From the NCBI RefSeq assembly GCF_048544455.1, contig NC_133534.1:91975637-92039636 (forward strand): a stretch of 64,000 nucleotides of DNA, in the 5' to 3' direction. Within the stretch, counting starts at the first letter, position 1; each line of letters starts with the position of its first letter. The notes under the pieces were generated by a model that saw only the letters and a list, made by a program, of their open reading frames with translations, searched no databases and was not told where the DNA came from. Both the position numbers and the translations under genes were made by a program. The DNA is from Silene latifolia. Lineage: Eukaryota; Streptophyta; Magnoliopsida; Caryophyllales; Caryophyllaceae. Shown piece after piece: positions 10,882 to 21,756 of the stretch.

Positions 10882-13800
10882 ATGGATGGAAATAACGCAA
10901 TCCTAATGCCTAGTTCCACACTTGGACGCGAGTCCTGGCTGAAAGCTTTCATGGACCACATGAATCAGTCCACGCGACTAAAGAATGATGGGTCCAACTT
11001 TGCAGACTGAGAGGCGGCACTACGGAATGCTGCCATTGCTGACGGTAAGCTCAAGTACTTAACTGAGCCAATACCAGTCAACCCAGGCCCCAATGCAGGA
11101 GTCAACGAGACACTCGCTTATAGTGATTTCGTTATGGAAGCGGGTGCGATAAAGAACGTACTCATCTTTGCAATGGAAACCAATTTGCAGAGACGCTTCA
11201 TTGCCCAAAGTGCAAACAAGATTTTCACTACGCTCACTAACGAGTTCTCAAAAGCACCGAGAATCGTTAAATATGAGCATACCTGTCGCTTCTTTGATGC
11301 AAAACTCTAGAAGGGCCAACCGGTTAGCCCACACATTCTTCACATGATTGAGAATGTCGAGAAGCTGGAGGCACTGAATTGTAAAATCAGTGAGAGCATT
11401 GTCATTGACCGAATGCTTCATTCTCTTCACGATGGTTTTGCCCTTTTCAGGGCGAACTATTACATGAATGATTTGAAAAAGAGTCCTCATGAGCTACACT
11501 CCCTTCTCGTACAGACCGATAAGGATATGAAATTGAGTGGGAGCGTGAAGCAGGATGTTCTCACGATTTACAAAGGTAAAGGTAAGGGCAAGGCTCATGG
11601 CGACCTAGCTGTAGGTAAGCCAAAGTTTAAAAAGCCAGGAAACGGTAAGAGTGCGCCTGGTGAGATTAGTGGCTCACAGGGCAAGGCAAAGAGCAAGGGC
11701 GATGACACAGAGTGCCACCATTGTCACAAGACTGGACATTGGAGGAGGAACTGTCCCGTCTACCGTGAGGACATCAAAGCAGGCCGCGTCGTTCCTGTTG
11801 GTATGTCATCTTATATTCATATGATTGAGATTAACCATGCAAGTTTCGGAACTTGGGTACTTGATACTGGTTGTGGTTCTCATCTGTGTAATCATTTGCA
11901 GGACCTAAAAAACATCATACCTCTCGAAAAAGGTGATGTGGACCTTCGAGTCGGGAATGGAGCACGAGTTGTTGTTGTCTCGAAGGGAACATATGTAATC
12001 CAACTTCCTAGTGGTTTTAAGTTATTTTTAAATAACTGTTACTATGTACCCAGTTTGTCTAAGAACATTATTTCTGTTTTCGTACTTGCTAAAGACGGTT
12101 TTGCATTTTCAATAAAGGATAATAGCTGTATTTTCTCTTTCAATGAAATGATTTATGGCAAAGCAGTTTCCATGAATGGAATTTATATCTTAGACCAAAC
12201 TACAGAAGTATTACACGGGAATAATAAGAAAATAAAGGTTGGTGACAAATATCAAACCTATCTATGGCATTGTCGAATGGGACACATAAATGAGAAACGC
12301 GTGAAGAAACTCGTCGATAATGGGACTATTCCCGCATTCAATTTTTCTACATATGGCACGTGTGAATCATGTCTCATTGGCAAGATGACTCGAATTTCCT
12401 TCAAAGGTGTTGGAATGCGCGCTAGTGACCTATTAGGACTCATACATACGGACGTATGTGGACCTATGTCAATTACCGCTAGAGATGGCTATAGATATTT
12501 TATCACTTTCACGGACGATTTGAGTAGATACGGATATGTCTACTTAATGAAGCATAAAAGTGAGTCCTTTGAGAAATTCAAGGAATACCAGAACAGGGTA
12601 CAGAGCCAACTGGGTAGAAAGATTAAAGCACTCCGTTCAGATCGGGGTGGCGAATATCTTTCAAATGAGTTTGATCAACACCCGAAAGGCTGTGGAATCG
12701 TTCTGCAGTTAACTCCACCTAGAACACCTCAATTAAATGGTGTGTCCGAACGGAGAAATCGGACCTTACTTGATATGGTTTCATCCATGATGAGTCACAC
12801 GGTAGTGCCTGATTCATTATGGGGTTTTTCTCTTTTGTCAGCTGCTCTTATACTTAACCGAAGTCCGTCTAAAGCTGTCGACAACACTCCATATGAAATG
12901 TGGAAGGGAACGGTCCCTAACATGTCCTTTATTCGGGTTTGGGGCTGCGAGGCTTATGTCAAGTGGAGACACGAGGATAAGCTCGGTCCGCGATCGGTCA
13001 AGACATACTTTATAGGTTATCCAAAAGGAACATTTGGTCATTACTTCTATTCGCCTACCGAACATCGAGTTTTTGTTGCGGCTAGTGCGACGTTCTTAGA
13101 GAAAGAATTTCTCGAGAACAAGATGAGTACTAGAACCTTCGAGCTGTCGGAGATTCCAGAACCAACAACGGAGGAACAGATGGAGGAAGTTGTTCCTCCA
13201 ACTGATGATACGGTTAATATTCCTGAGGAACCTAAGAGGTCGGGTAGAGTCTCTCATCCTCCGGACAGATACATTGGTATGGTCGAGGAGAATGACGTTT
13301 TACTCCTAGAGAGTAATGAACCCGTTACCTATAAAGATGCTGTGACCTGTTCCGACTCAAAGCTATGGCTCGAAGCCATGCAATCCGAGATGGACTCCAT
13401 GTATGAGAATGACGTATGGGATCTAGTTGATTTACCTAATAAGGTAAAACCTCTACAGTCCAAATGGCTTTACAAGATAAAGCGTTCTGTAGACGCGCAA
13501 CCAGATACCTATAAGGCACGACTTGTGGCAAAAGGTTTCACTCAAGTGCACGGATTGCAATATGATGAGATTTTTGCACCTGTAGTCATGCTACGTTCCA
13601 TTCGGATAATCTTAGCGATTGCCGCTTTTCATGATTATGAAATTTGGCAAATGGATATGAAAACCGCCTTCTTAAACGGTTATTTGGAGGAAGAGTTGTA
13701 CATGGTGTAACCCGAAGGTTTCATAGATCCTAAACATCCTAAGAAAGTATGCAAGCTTAAGCGTTCCATTTATGGACTTAAGCAAGCTTCTCGGAGTTGG

Positions 13801-14844
13801 AATCATCGTTTCGACCAGGTGATAAAAGAGTATGGTTTCACTCGATCGGTCGAAGAACCATGCTTATATATCAAGTCGAGTGGGAGCAAGATTGTATTCT
13901 TGATATTGTATGTCGATGACATACTCTTGATTGGGAATGACATTCCTCTCCTATCTTCGGTTAAAGAATGGTTGAAGAACCATTTCCAGATGAAAGATCT
14001 GGGTGAGGCACATCGCATTTTGGGAATCCGTATCTACCGAGATAGATCACGACGGACGTTATCACTTAGTCCGGAGTCTTATTTGGATAAGATTCTTGAG
14101 AAGTTCAGCATGACCAACTCCAAGAAGGGGAACCTTCGAATGATTGAGCGCATGAGTCCTATTCCTTATGCATCTGCAATAGGATCGATCATATATGCCA
14201 TGATATGCACACGTCCAGACGTGGCATATGCATTGAGTATGACGAGTCGGTACCAAAAGACTCCAGGTGAAACACACTGGATAGTTGTTAAAAACATCCT
14301 CAAGTACCTACGGAGGACTAAGGATTGGGTATTGACTTATGGAGGCGATACAAAGCTATGCGCAATCGTTTACGCAGATGCTAGCTTCCAAACGGATCGA
14401 GATGATTCAAAATCTTAGTCCGGGTTCGTCTTCACTCTTAATGGTGCTGCGGTTAGCTGGAAGAGTTCCAAACAGAGTGTTGTAGCAGATTCTTCTACTG
14501 AATCCGAGTACTATGCCGCTTCGAAGGCAGCAAAGGAAGCGATATGGATGCGTCAATTCATACAAGGACTTACAGTAGTTCCTAGTTCGAATGACCCGAT
14601 CACCATCTATTGTGACAATAGAGGTGCCATCTTCCAGGCTAAGGAGCCAAAGTCTAGCAACAAATCTAGACATGTACATCGGAAAGCTCACCTAATCCGT
14701 GATTATGTGGAGCAAGAGGAGATAGTGATAGACAAGATTGCGACGGATGATAACATCGCGGATCCTCTCACTAAACCGTTGAATTATGATAAGCATGCAG
14801 GGCACGTTAATTCCATGGGAATTAAACGCGTTCCTGAGTTGTAG
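10882..14844 (+). pseudogene. copia B gag-pol polyprotein, four in-frame stops
   Basis: One continuous frame of 1320 codons starts at the ATG of MDGNNAILMPSS. Domains in order: gag; zinc knuckle CHHCHKTGHWRRNC near 11710; protease DTGCGSHLC near 11863; GAG pre-integrase with CESCLIGK near 12361; integrase with TDVCGPM, TFTDDLSR and RSDRGGEYLS (12440-12660); reverse transcriptase with KARLVAKGFTQ, DMKTAFLNG and YVDDILL (13912); RNase H with ADAS, STESEYYA and DPLTKPL. Stops lie at 11008, 11308, 13708 and 14416. Context suggests W, Q, Q and Q codons were hit by C-to-T or G-to-A changes. There is no frameshift. Order protease-integrase-RT is Ty1/copia. Confidence 0.95.
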
Positions 14845-15565
14845 TACTTGATTATGGATTTGATACATTATATTTTTCATATATACTATTTATAACTTCA
14901 TCGTTTTATATATAATATTTTGTTTTTCATGTGGATTGTACTGACAACATTGAACGCCACAAAGTGAACTAAATTACATTATATTTGTTTTGGTCTGTAA
15001 TCGCCAATGTGAGCTGATAACTCCGGCTATTATATTGTGCAGTCGATTGATGGTGGGTTCAACGAGCCATAAGTCAAACGGTTGACTGATCGATCACAGA
15101 TGCGAGATTATAACGATACCTCGTAGGACAACTTTTTGTGACAACGTAATGGAGTCCTAAATGTTTAATAGCATTCGGTGCCAGGTCGTGGATAGGACAT
15201 CCAGTGTGTTCCTAGAGTCGATTCTTTTGACTATCGACTGTCTCTTGAGATTAAGGCAGTTTTTGGGTGACTTTGGTTTCTTTCTCACGGTTTGCCGTAA
15301 CTGGAGGCTAAGTAGATTTTTTCTGGGTCATTTCATACTGTGCTTACATCTGCAGGATTCGAGTTGAAGAAAATATCCAACACTTATCAGGTATAGTTAT
15401 TTCTCAGGGCCACTCGAGGAGTTACTCTCTAGTCGGGGAAACCACTCTTGATATTGATCACTTGTAAAATACGACCTTTGTGAATGCGGATTTGCAAATT
15501 GTTTTACATTGAGTGGGAGAAATTTTAGGATATGAGAATCGGTTATCGCACATACACTTGTGAGG
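14845..15565 (+). other. copia B 3' untranslated region
   Basis: About 720 bp between the gag-pol stop and the polypurine tract. Frames here are short (67-68 codons) and match nothing I recognise. The end, with gagaatcggttatcgcac and then cttgtgagg, leads into the polypurine tract. Confidence 0.6.
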
Positions 15566-15578
15566 ACAAGTGGGAGTT
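15566..15578 (+). other. copia B polypurine tract
   Basis: ACAAGTGGGAGTT directly precedes the TGTTGG start of the 3' LTR, the expected position for plus-strand priming. AAGTGGGAG is a typical copia tract. Confidence 0.75.
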
Positions 15579-16548
15579 TGTTGGAGCTTGTGTCCTCCAC
15601 AAATTAGTGTGATAACATTTGTAAATCTCTTACAGGTTTACAAGGGTATACTTCGTATATTTAATCATTTTATTAACGTTTACCTAATAACGGTTGGCTT
15701 TCTAGAAAGTTTGACGTTATTATCATACAGATGGCGGTGATCAACTGGTCCCTAAAGGTCATACCTATAGGATGTGTTTGAGAGATGTGGTTATAGAAAT
15801 ATGATCACATTGATGCCTAATATGACTAAACAGTTAGTCAATGTGTTGATGAGACAATTATTTAATGAAGATTAAATAATATTAGTTGAGACGAATTAAC
15901 TGTGAATTCGTAAATTAAATATAATAAGTTATATTTAATTAAATGTATGTAATGTTAGCTTGGACGAATTAATCTGTTAATTCGTAATTAAATGTAATCG
16001 GTTATATTTAATATCAACAAGTTGAATGTGTCATAGTGGTAATAGTGAGGGTACACAAACCAAGAGGTCATGGGTTGGATCCTCACTAGATGTCAATTTA
16101 ACATATTTTATACATTTTTGAAATAACCAAAAATAAGGAAAGAATACTCCTTATTTCGGTTATGGGCCGAGAAAAATAGAAAAGAAAATCCTACCCTAAT
16201 TCATTCCTATACACGGTTTATAGGTGAGTGAGGGAGAGGATTTTCTGGCCTAATTCATTTTTCATTTTTGCCTCCTCTCTCATCGGAAAACACAAAGAAA
16301 ACCTAACAATTAATTTAATTTTTGGATCGATTCTAGCAAAATCAAGGGCATTTCTCGGAGCATCTTGGGGGCAACTGATAGGAGAATATCTACTTTGATA
16401 TTGTTCTTAGGCCGTATTTGCTAGGACCGAAGGTTATTTCTGAATCCTCTTCTTTTGTTTATGTATTTTATTTTATGACTAGTGATCGTCATCATAAAAT
16501 TCGTTATAATCCTTAATAATAAGGGAAGTATACAGATAATTTCCCACA
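15579..16548 (+). repeat. copia B 3' LTR
   Basis: 970 bp, TGTTGGAGCTTG...TTTCCCACA. It differs from the 5' LTR at about 25 sites by hand count, including a 2-bp indel (gagtgagagagg versus gagtgagggagagg). Confidence 0.95.
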
Positions 16549-16554
16549 GGATAT
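16549..16554. repeat. Target-site duplication of copia B (right)
   Basis: GGATAT, paired with GAATAT at 8023-8028. The interrupted gene resumes immediately. Confidence 0.75.
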
Positions 16555-17864
16555 TGGGCTAAGTAAGCATTTTTCCGATCCTCGAAAGCTTGCTTGTGCA
16601 TCTCTTGCATGAGAAGAGTCAAATAATCATTTCTTGCTTCAACACCTTCCGGCTTGAATTCTTGGTACTCGAAAGGGTCGGGTGGTGTGACAATGGGAGA
16701 GGAGGGCATTTCAATTTCACCCTTTTGTTGTTGGATAATATACTCGGCCTCTTTTGAAAGGGGAAGTAGATAGTTGGTCCGGTGGACACTCAATCGACAA
16801 ATCTTTGAAGGCAAAGTGAAAGAACTAGCCTCACTAGTTAGCCATCTATACTTGGTGTCAAGAGGGTTATGGGCAACCCAGTTGTACTTGTGTATCATAG
16901 TATGCATATCAACGAGATGACCACCTTCTTTCGCCTCATACTTGTTATCTTTGTAGAAGTTTGGATCAAAGTATTTAGCTAGGATAGTGACTAGGCCTCC
17001 ATTCACAATAGCGGTAGTGCCTTTCTTCCCACAATCAATATTTAACCATCTATCCACCAAGAGCCTTAGAAAGTTAAAAGGCTTGGTGAATTCCCTACCA
17101 ACGTTCAAAGCCGACTCAAGAAGAACAAAATCGAGTTTGGTGAAATGGTTGGTGTCTTTTCTTGCATTGATGGTGTTCCCTACGACCTTGTGCCATACTC
17201 TTATGCCCGGATGGTGGACTAAAAGAGCACGACTCGCATGAAAGTCATCAAATTTCCTTCTGGAAATCGCCTCCCAAAGAGGGTCGGGGTCATATTTGCC
17301 AACATTCTTAAAATAACTCGGAGAATCACTAAGACCCAAAGCATTACCCATTTCCTCAAAGGAGATGCGTCTACTAACATTAGCTAGATGAAACTCGATG
17401 GTCTCCATAGTCTCAACCTTGTTAACTTTCAAAGAACTCAAAAATTCTAAGGTAAGGGAGGGGTATGTCAATTCTTTTGATTCAAACAATTTCTCCAACC
17501 CCATGGCTTTGAAAAAGGCTCTAGTTTGCTCAAGGACACCCAATTTTTCTAAGGTATCTTCACAAATAAACTTGGTGGATTGAAATGATTTTCTAGCAAA
17601 CTTGGCAAAAGTGTCCCTATGGGATTTGGAAATGAAAATTACCTCCGGATAGTTTGCAAGTTGATTAATTTCCGGAGTAGTAGATGTTGTTGCTCCCATG
17701 GGAGGTTGTTGTTGTTGTTGCACTCCCAAGTTTGGGTTTGCTACCACCATAGCCAATGCTTTCTTTGCTTGAAGACTCTTTTGCCTTAATGAAAGTGTCT
17801 TTGCCTTTGGTGCCTTTGCCTTTGTTGCCTTTGTTGCCTTTGTTGCTCCCTTAGTCCTTGCCAT
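16549..17864 (-). pseudogene. ATHILA ORF-1-like gene, internal I, N-terminal part
   Basis: Begins MARTKGATKATKATKAK; a frame extending to 17879 uses TTG and I prefer the ATG at 17864. Features in order: lysine-rich basic N-terminus with a KATK repeat, a QQQQQ run, then a roughly 350-residue globular region with TYPSLTLEFLSSLK, ISFEEMGNALGL, HHPGIRVWHKVVGNTINAR and LLVDRWLNIDCGKKG. This style resembles the ATHILA ORF-1 / putative plant transposon protein families, whose role is uncertain. That assignment is from memory of the motif style, not a search. The gene is split by copia B after NAYLAQYP, about residue 440; the tail is at 7755-8028. Confidence 0.75.
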
Positions 17865-18907
17865 TGATGAATTAACCAAGAAAGGTGTGAAAAATATTCA
17901 ATTTCTAGTACACCCAAATCGATTTAAAGATGAAAGGCTTTGCCTTTATGAATTCAAAAATCGACTCAAAGGTTGAAGATTTTGTGCTTGGTTTTGATTT
18001 TTGTTGGAAGAGGAGTGATTGATTTGTTGTTAAAAGGATGTTTTGATTTGATTTTGGTGAATGTTGTTGAGGAATTTTGTTTTTGTGATGGAGAGGATGA
18101 GGGCTTTGGAGGTTTTGAGTAGTGTTATGAATGAAGGAATGAAGAAATGAATGTGGGAGGGGGTTTATAAAAACCCGAAAAATTTGAACTGCAGGGGTAA
18201 GACGGGCGGATTCAGCTCGGGACGGGCGGATTCTGCCTGTTCTGGGTTGGGAAATCCTCGCCTAAAGACGGGCGTCTTTCAGTGAAGACGCTCGGATTTG
18301 CAAACACGGGACGGGCGTCTTCTGCAGAAGACGGGCGGATTCCTTCACAGGGATTTTTCTTGTTTTCTTCAGCCAAGAAGACGGGCGTCTTCCCTTCAGG
18401 ACGGGCGGATTTTTAAATACGGGCGGATTTGAATGCAGGACGCCCGGATTCGCTGACAGTCAAAAATATTTCAAAAGTTCAGCTCAGAGAGACGTGCGTC
18501 TTTTACCCAACACGCCCGGATTTCTTGAAGACGGGCGGATTCTCCTGAATTCGCTCGGATTCGGCCCCTTTGTACCCGGATTCAGTTCCATCCGTGTACT
18601 TTGCCAATCCCTTGTCATTCTTCCATTCTTCTTCATATCTCGTGATCTTCATTGTGGGGGCACTACTAAGGCATGGATAGCCTAGGCAATTGCCATCCCC
18701 ACACTAAGCTAAAGCACTACACATTAATTGAAATTATTAGTTCCTCCCTCAATTCTCTCAAACATGATAATTATCTTGATCAAAGTTTAAAAATCCAAAA
18801 ATAACAAAAATGCAATACAAGAATTGAAATGCAAGTTAGGGAGTTAGAAATATTTACAAATGGTGGTTTAGGGAGGACTCCACCAAACTCTCATTCTTGT
18901 TGAGATG
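17865..18907 (-). other. Spacer of internal I with hairpin-motif array and G-rich motif
   Basis: On the minus strand this lies between gag-protease and the second gene. It holds AGTGTGGGGATGGC (18692-18706), the same motif seen after the second gene. A GC-rich array of GACGGGCGTCTT / GACGGGCGGATT units follows at about 18195-18580, matching the LTR U3 array. The array sits 330-720 bp upstream of the second gene's start, so an internal promoter is possible (inference). No gene seen. Confidence 0.65.
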
Positions 18908-21616
18908 TCAAGGGGGCATGTCCAAGGTGTTGTTGATGTTGCTCAACACCCTGAAAAAGTAATCAAACGATTGTTCATTATCATGATAGAGGTCTTCAAT
19001 AGACCTTGTCCCTTGTTATCGGTCTTGATCGATGGGATTACCAATGTAGGGATTAAAAATCCCTTCAAATTCGTCGTCCCAAAGACCACATACTTCATTA
19101 AGTTGATCATTGAAAATCTCTTGATTTGATGGAGAAAACTTTCCCATTCCCTTTTCTTGGCCAATGAGGCCATCTTCTTCATTGCTTGACTTTGATGAAC
19201 CTTGCAAGCTCTCTTTGTCACAATTCACTTGCTCTTTGAATGGAGCATCTTCAATTTTCTTCTTTTATTGGAGTTCCGACTTCTTCTTTTCATCCTTCCG
19301 ACTATAATGATCGATCATAAAACACGGTTCATGTAAACGGGGGGCTCTCATAGTCTTGTCAAGATTAAAAGTTGTACTCTCATCTCCCACTTCTAGAGTG
19401 AGCTCACCATGTTTTACATCAATCACCGCACCTGCGGTGTGTAAGAAGGGTCTTCCTAGAATGATTGGAATGTTGGAATCTTCCTCCATATCAACAATGA
19501 CAAACTCTACCGGGATGAAAAACTTCCCAATTCGTACGGGGACATCTTCCCATATCCCTAATGGTGTCTTCGTCGATCTATCGGCCATTTGGAGTGTGAT
19601 ATTGGTGCATTTAAGCTCTCCCATCCCCAACCTTTTACTCACCGAGTACGGCATAACACTCACACTAGCCCCTAGATCACATAAGGCTTTGTTGATCGTG
19701 GTGTCGCCAATGGTACATGGTATTGAGAAGCTTCCCGGATCCTTTAGTTTTGGAGGTGAACTCCCTTGAAGTATTGCACTACTCACCTTAGTGAAGGCGA
19801 TAGTCTCAAGTTTCCGGATCAACTTCTTCTTTGTGAGGATGTCTTTCATGTATTTCGCATAGGCCGGCACGTGATTGATTAATTCCGTGAAAGGAATTGA
19901 GACTTCCAAATTCTTCACAATTTCCATAAACTTTCCAAGTTGGTCATCAAATTTGGGCTTGGCTTGACGACTTGGAAAAGGAAGTCTTATCACAATGGGC
20001 TCCTTCTCCTTGGCCTTGTCTTCCTTTTTCTTTGAAATTTCTTCTTTTGATGATTCTCCATCTTTGTGAGCTTGAAGATGCTAGTTGAGTCAATTGGGTT
20101 TCCAACATCTTAGTGTGAGCTAGAATGTTGTTGATGGTGGTTTCTTTTGCTTGACTATCTTTTTGCATTTGAGTGAAAAATTCTTGTTGATTCTTTTGCA
20201 TTTGGAGGACCGCTTTTTGAACATCAAAACCTTGGTCATTTTGGTGATTGTATGGATTTTAGTTTTGGTAACCTTGGTTTTGGTTGTAAAAGGGTCTTTG
20301 ATTTTGGTTTCTCATGGGAGGTGGGGTGTATGTTGTTTGAGGGTTTTGAACATTTTGGCTTTTGTATGAGAGATTTGGATGAAAATTGGTGTTTTCATTT
20401 TAATAGTTGGAATAAGGGGTACCACTCGTGTATGCTTGGAAAGCATTCACTTGTTCATTTGTTCCCCTACATTCACCTTGGTCATGTCCCAAAGTTCCAC
20501 AATTCTCACATATCCCACTTGGGATTGATCAGGATGCCGTCATGGCATTAACATGATGCTTTGGTGATTTTGAGGCTTCTTCAAGTCTAGCCATAGCTTG
20601 TTCAAACTTCAAATTGATTGTGTCAATGTGAGCACTAAGTTGAGCACCCAATTGAGTAACGGAGTCCACTTCATGTTTTCCTCCTCTAGTAGCCTTGCGA
20701 GGTCTACTATATTGTGAGTTATGGACCGCCATTTCCTCAATCTTGTTCCATGTTTGATTGTCATCAACTTCGGTGAACATTCCATTTGATGAGGACATGA
20801 GCGACAAATTCTTCATATAGACCGTTCCAAAAATGACATGAGCGACAGATAGCCATTTCCTCAATCTTGTTCCATGTTCCTTGAATCTTCATATAGACCG
20901 TTCCAAAATTGTTGTACCAAGAACCACTCGCTAAGTCCATGGTGAGGACATGAGCGACAAATTCCCTTAAACCGCTCCCAATCTTCATACAAAGATTCTC
21001 CATCCCTTTGCTTAAAACCCGTAATTTGAGCTCTTAGCATGTTAGTCTTTTTCTGTGGGTAGAACTTTTTGTAGAAAGCTAGAGCCAACTTCTTCCAAGA
21101 ATCTATTCCGAGAGTGGCCTTATCAAGGCCCTTCAACCATTGTTTCGCGGTGCCGATTAGAGAAAAAGGAAATAAGACCCATCGGATTTGGTCTTGAGTC
21201 ACACCGGTTTGAGAAATCGCATCACAATAGTCACAAAAGGTTTCCATATGAGAATGAGGGTCTTCACTAGGCATCCCCTCAAATTGGCTCCTTTCTACTA
21301 ATTGGATAAAGGCGGATTTGGCAATAAAATTTCCGGTCAAATGTTGTGGTGTGGGAGTACCATTGGGTAGGTTCTCCTCGGTGGGTACGGAATGTGATGA
21401 AATTTTTGGCATTGTAGGTTGATTTTGTGGGGTATTTTGTGTTGGGTTCTCCTCACTTTATCTTGCAACAGGGTTGATGAACTCAATAGTTGGTTGAATC
21501 TCTACTACCTCACTAATACCTCTCAAATTCCTCCTAGCAAATCTCCTATTGTTTGTCAAGGTTCTTTCAATTTCATGGTCAAAAGGTAACAAATCACCTT
21601 GTGACCTTCTAGACAT
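18908..21616 (-). pseudogene. gag-protease of internal I (disrupted)
   Basis: Starts MSRRSQGDLLPFDHEIERTL. The gag core includes AKSAFIQLVERSQFEGMP, SLIGTAKQWL and LALAFYKKFYP, typical of the Retrotrans_gag fold. A CX2CX4HX4C knuckle (CENCGTLGHDQGEC) follows near 20490. A glutamine/asparagine-rich linker leads to an aspartic protease with ALCDLGASVSVMPYSVSKRL near 19665 and IPIILGRPFL near 19465. Lesions: stops at 21458 and 20529 (the latter shared with internal II), a patchwork insertion at 20788-20876, a 161-bp frameshifting deletion near 20075, and a stop at 19265. The frame ends at 18908. Confidence 0.9.
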
Positions 21617-21734
21617 GCAAAATATCAAATAACTCGAAAACAATTAGAACAAACCTTGAGGAGTTTTACTTCCCCAAGGTAAAGAAAGACACAACTAATA
21701 ACAATGTAAGAAAATCTAAATCAAGTTAACACCG

Positions 21735-21752
21735 TCCCCGGCAACGGCGCCA
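21735..21752 (-). other. Primer-binding site of internal I (tRNA-Asp type)
   Basis: The minus strand reads TGGCGCCGTTGCCGGGGA, four bases (AAAA) after the end of LTR 2. It is the same 18-mer used by gypsy III and is typical of Athila/Tat elements. Confidence 0.9.
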
Positions 21753-21756
21753 TTTT

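Larger units (their letters stand above)
8029..16548 (+). mobile_element. copia B: full-length Ty1/copia retrotransposon (8.5 kb)
   Basis: Complete structure: 5' LTR, tRNA-Met primer site, 1.9 kb leader, one gag-pol frame, polypurine tract and 3' LTR. It is inserted in sense-plus orientation into the ATHILA ORF-1-like gene of internal I, opposite to that gene. Hand alignment of the two LTRs gives roughly 25 differences in 967 bp (about 2.6%), so it is younger than the duplication of the internal regions and older than gypsy III. The coding frame contains four stops, so this copy cannot make a full polyprotein. Confidence 0.95.

Noticed and set aside
16479..17879. A 466-codon frame taken as one complete protein
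   Set aside because: Its last about 23 codons are copia B LTR read in antisense, and the extreme upstream start is TTG. The true gene is split at 16549 and resumes at 8028.
21735..21752. tRNA-like sequence (also 38211-38228, 47669-47686, 63452-63464)
   Set aside because: These are 13-18 bp primer-binding sites complementary to tRNA 3' ends, not tRNA genes; no cloverleaf surrounds them.
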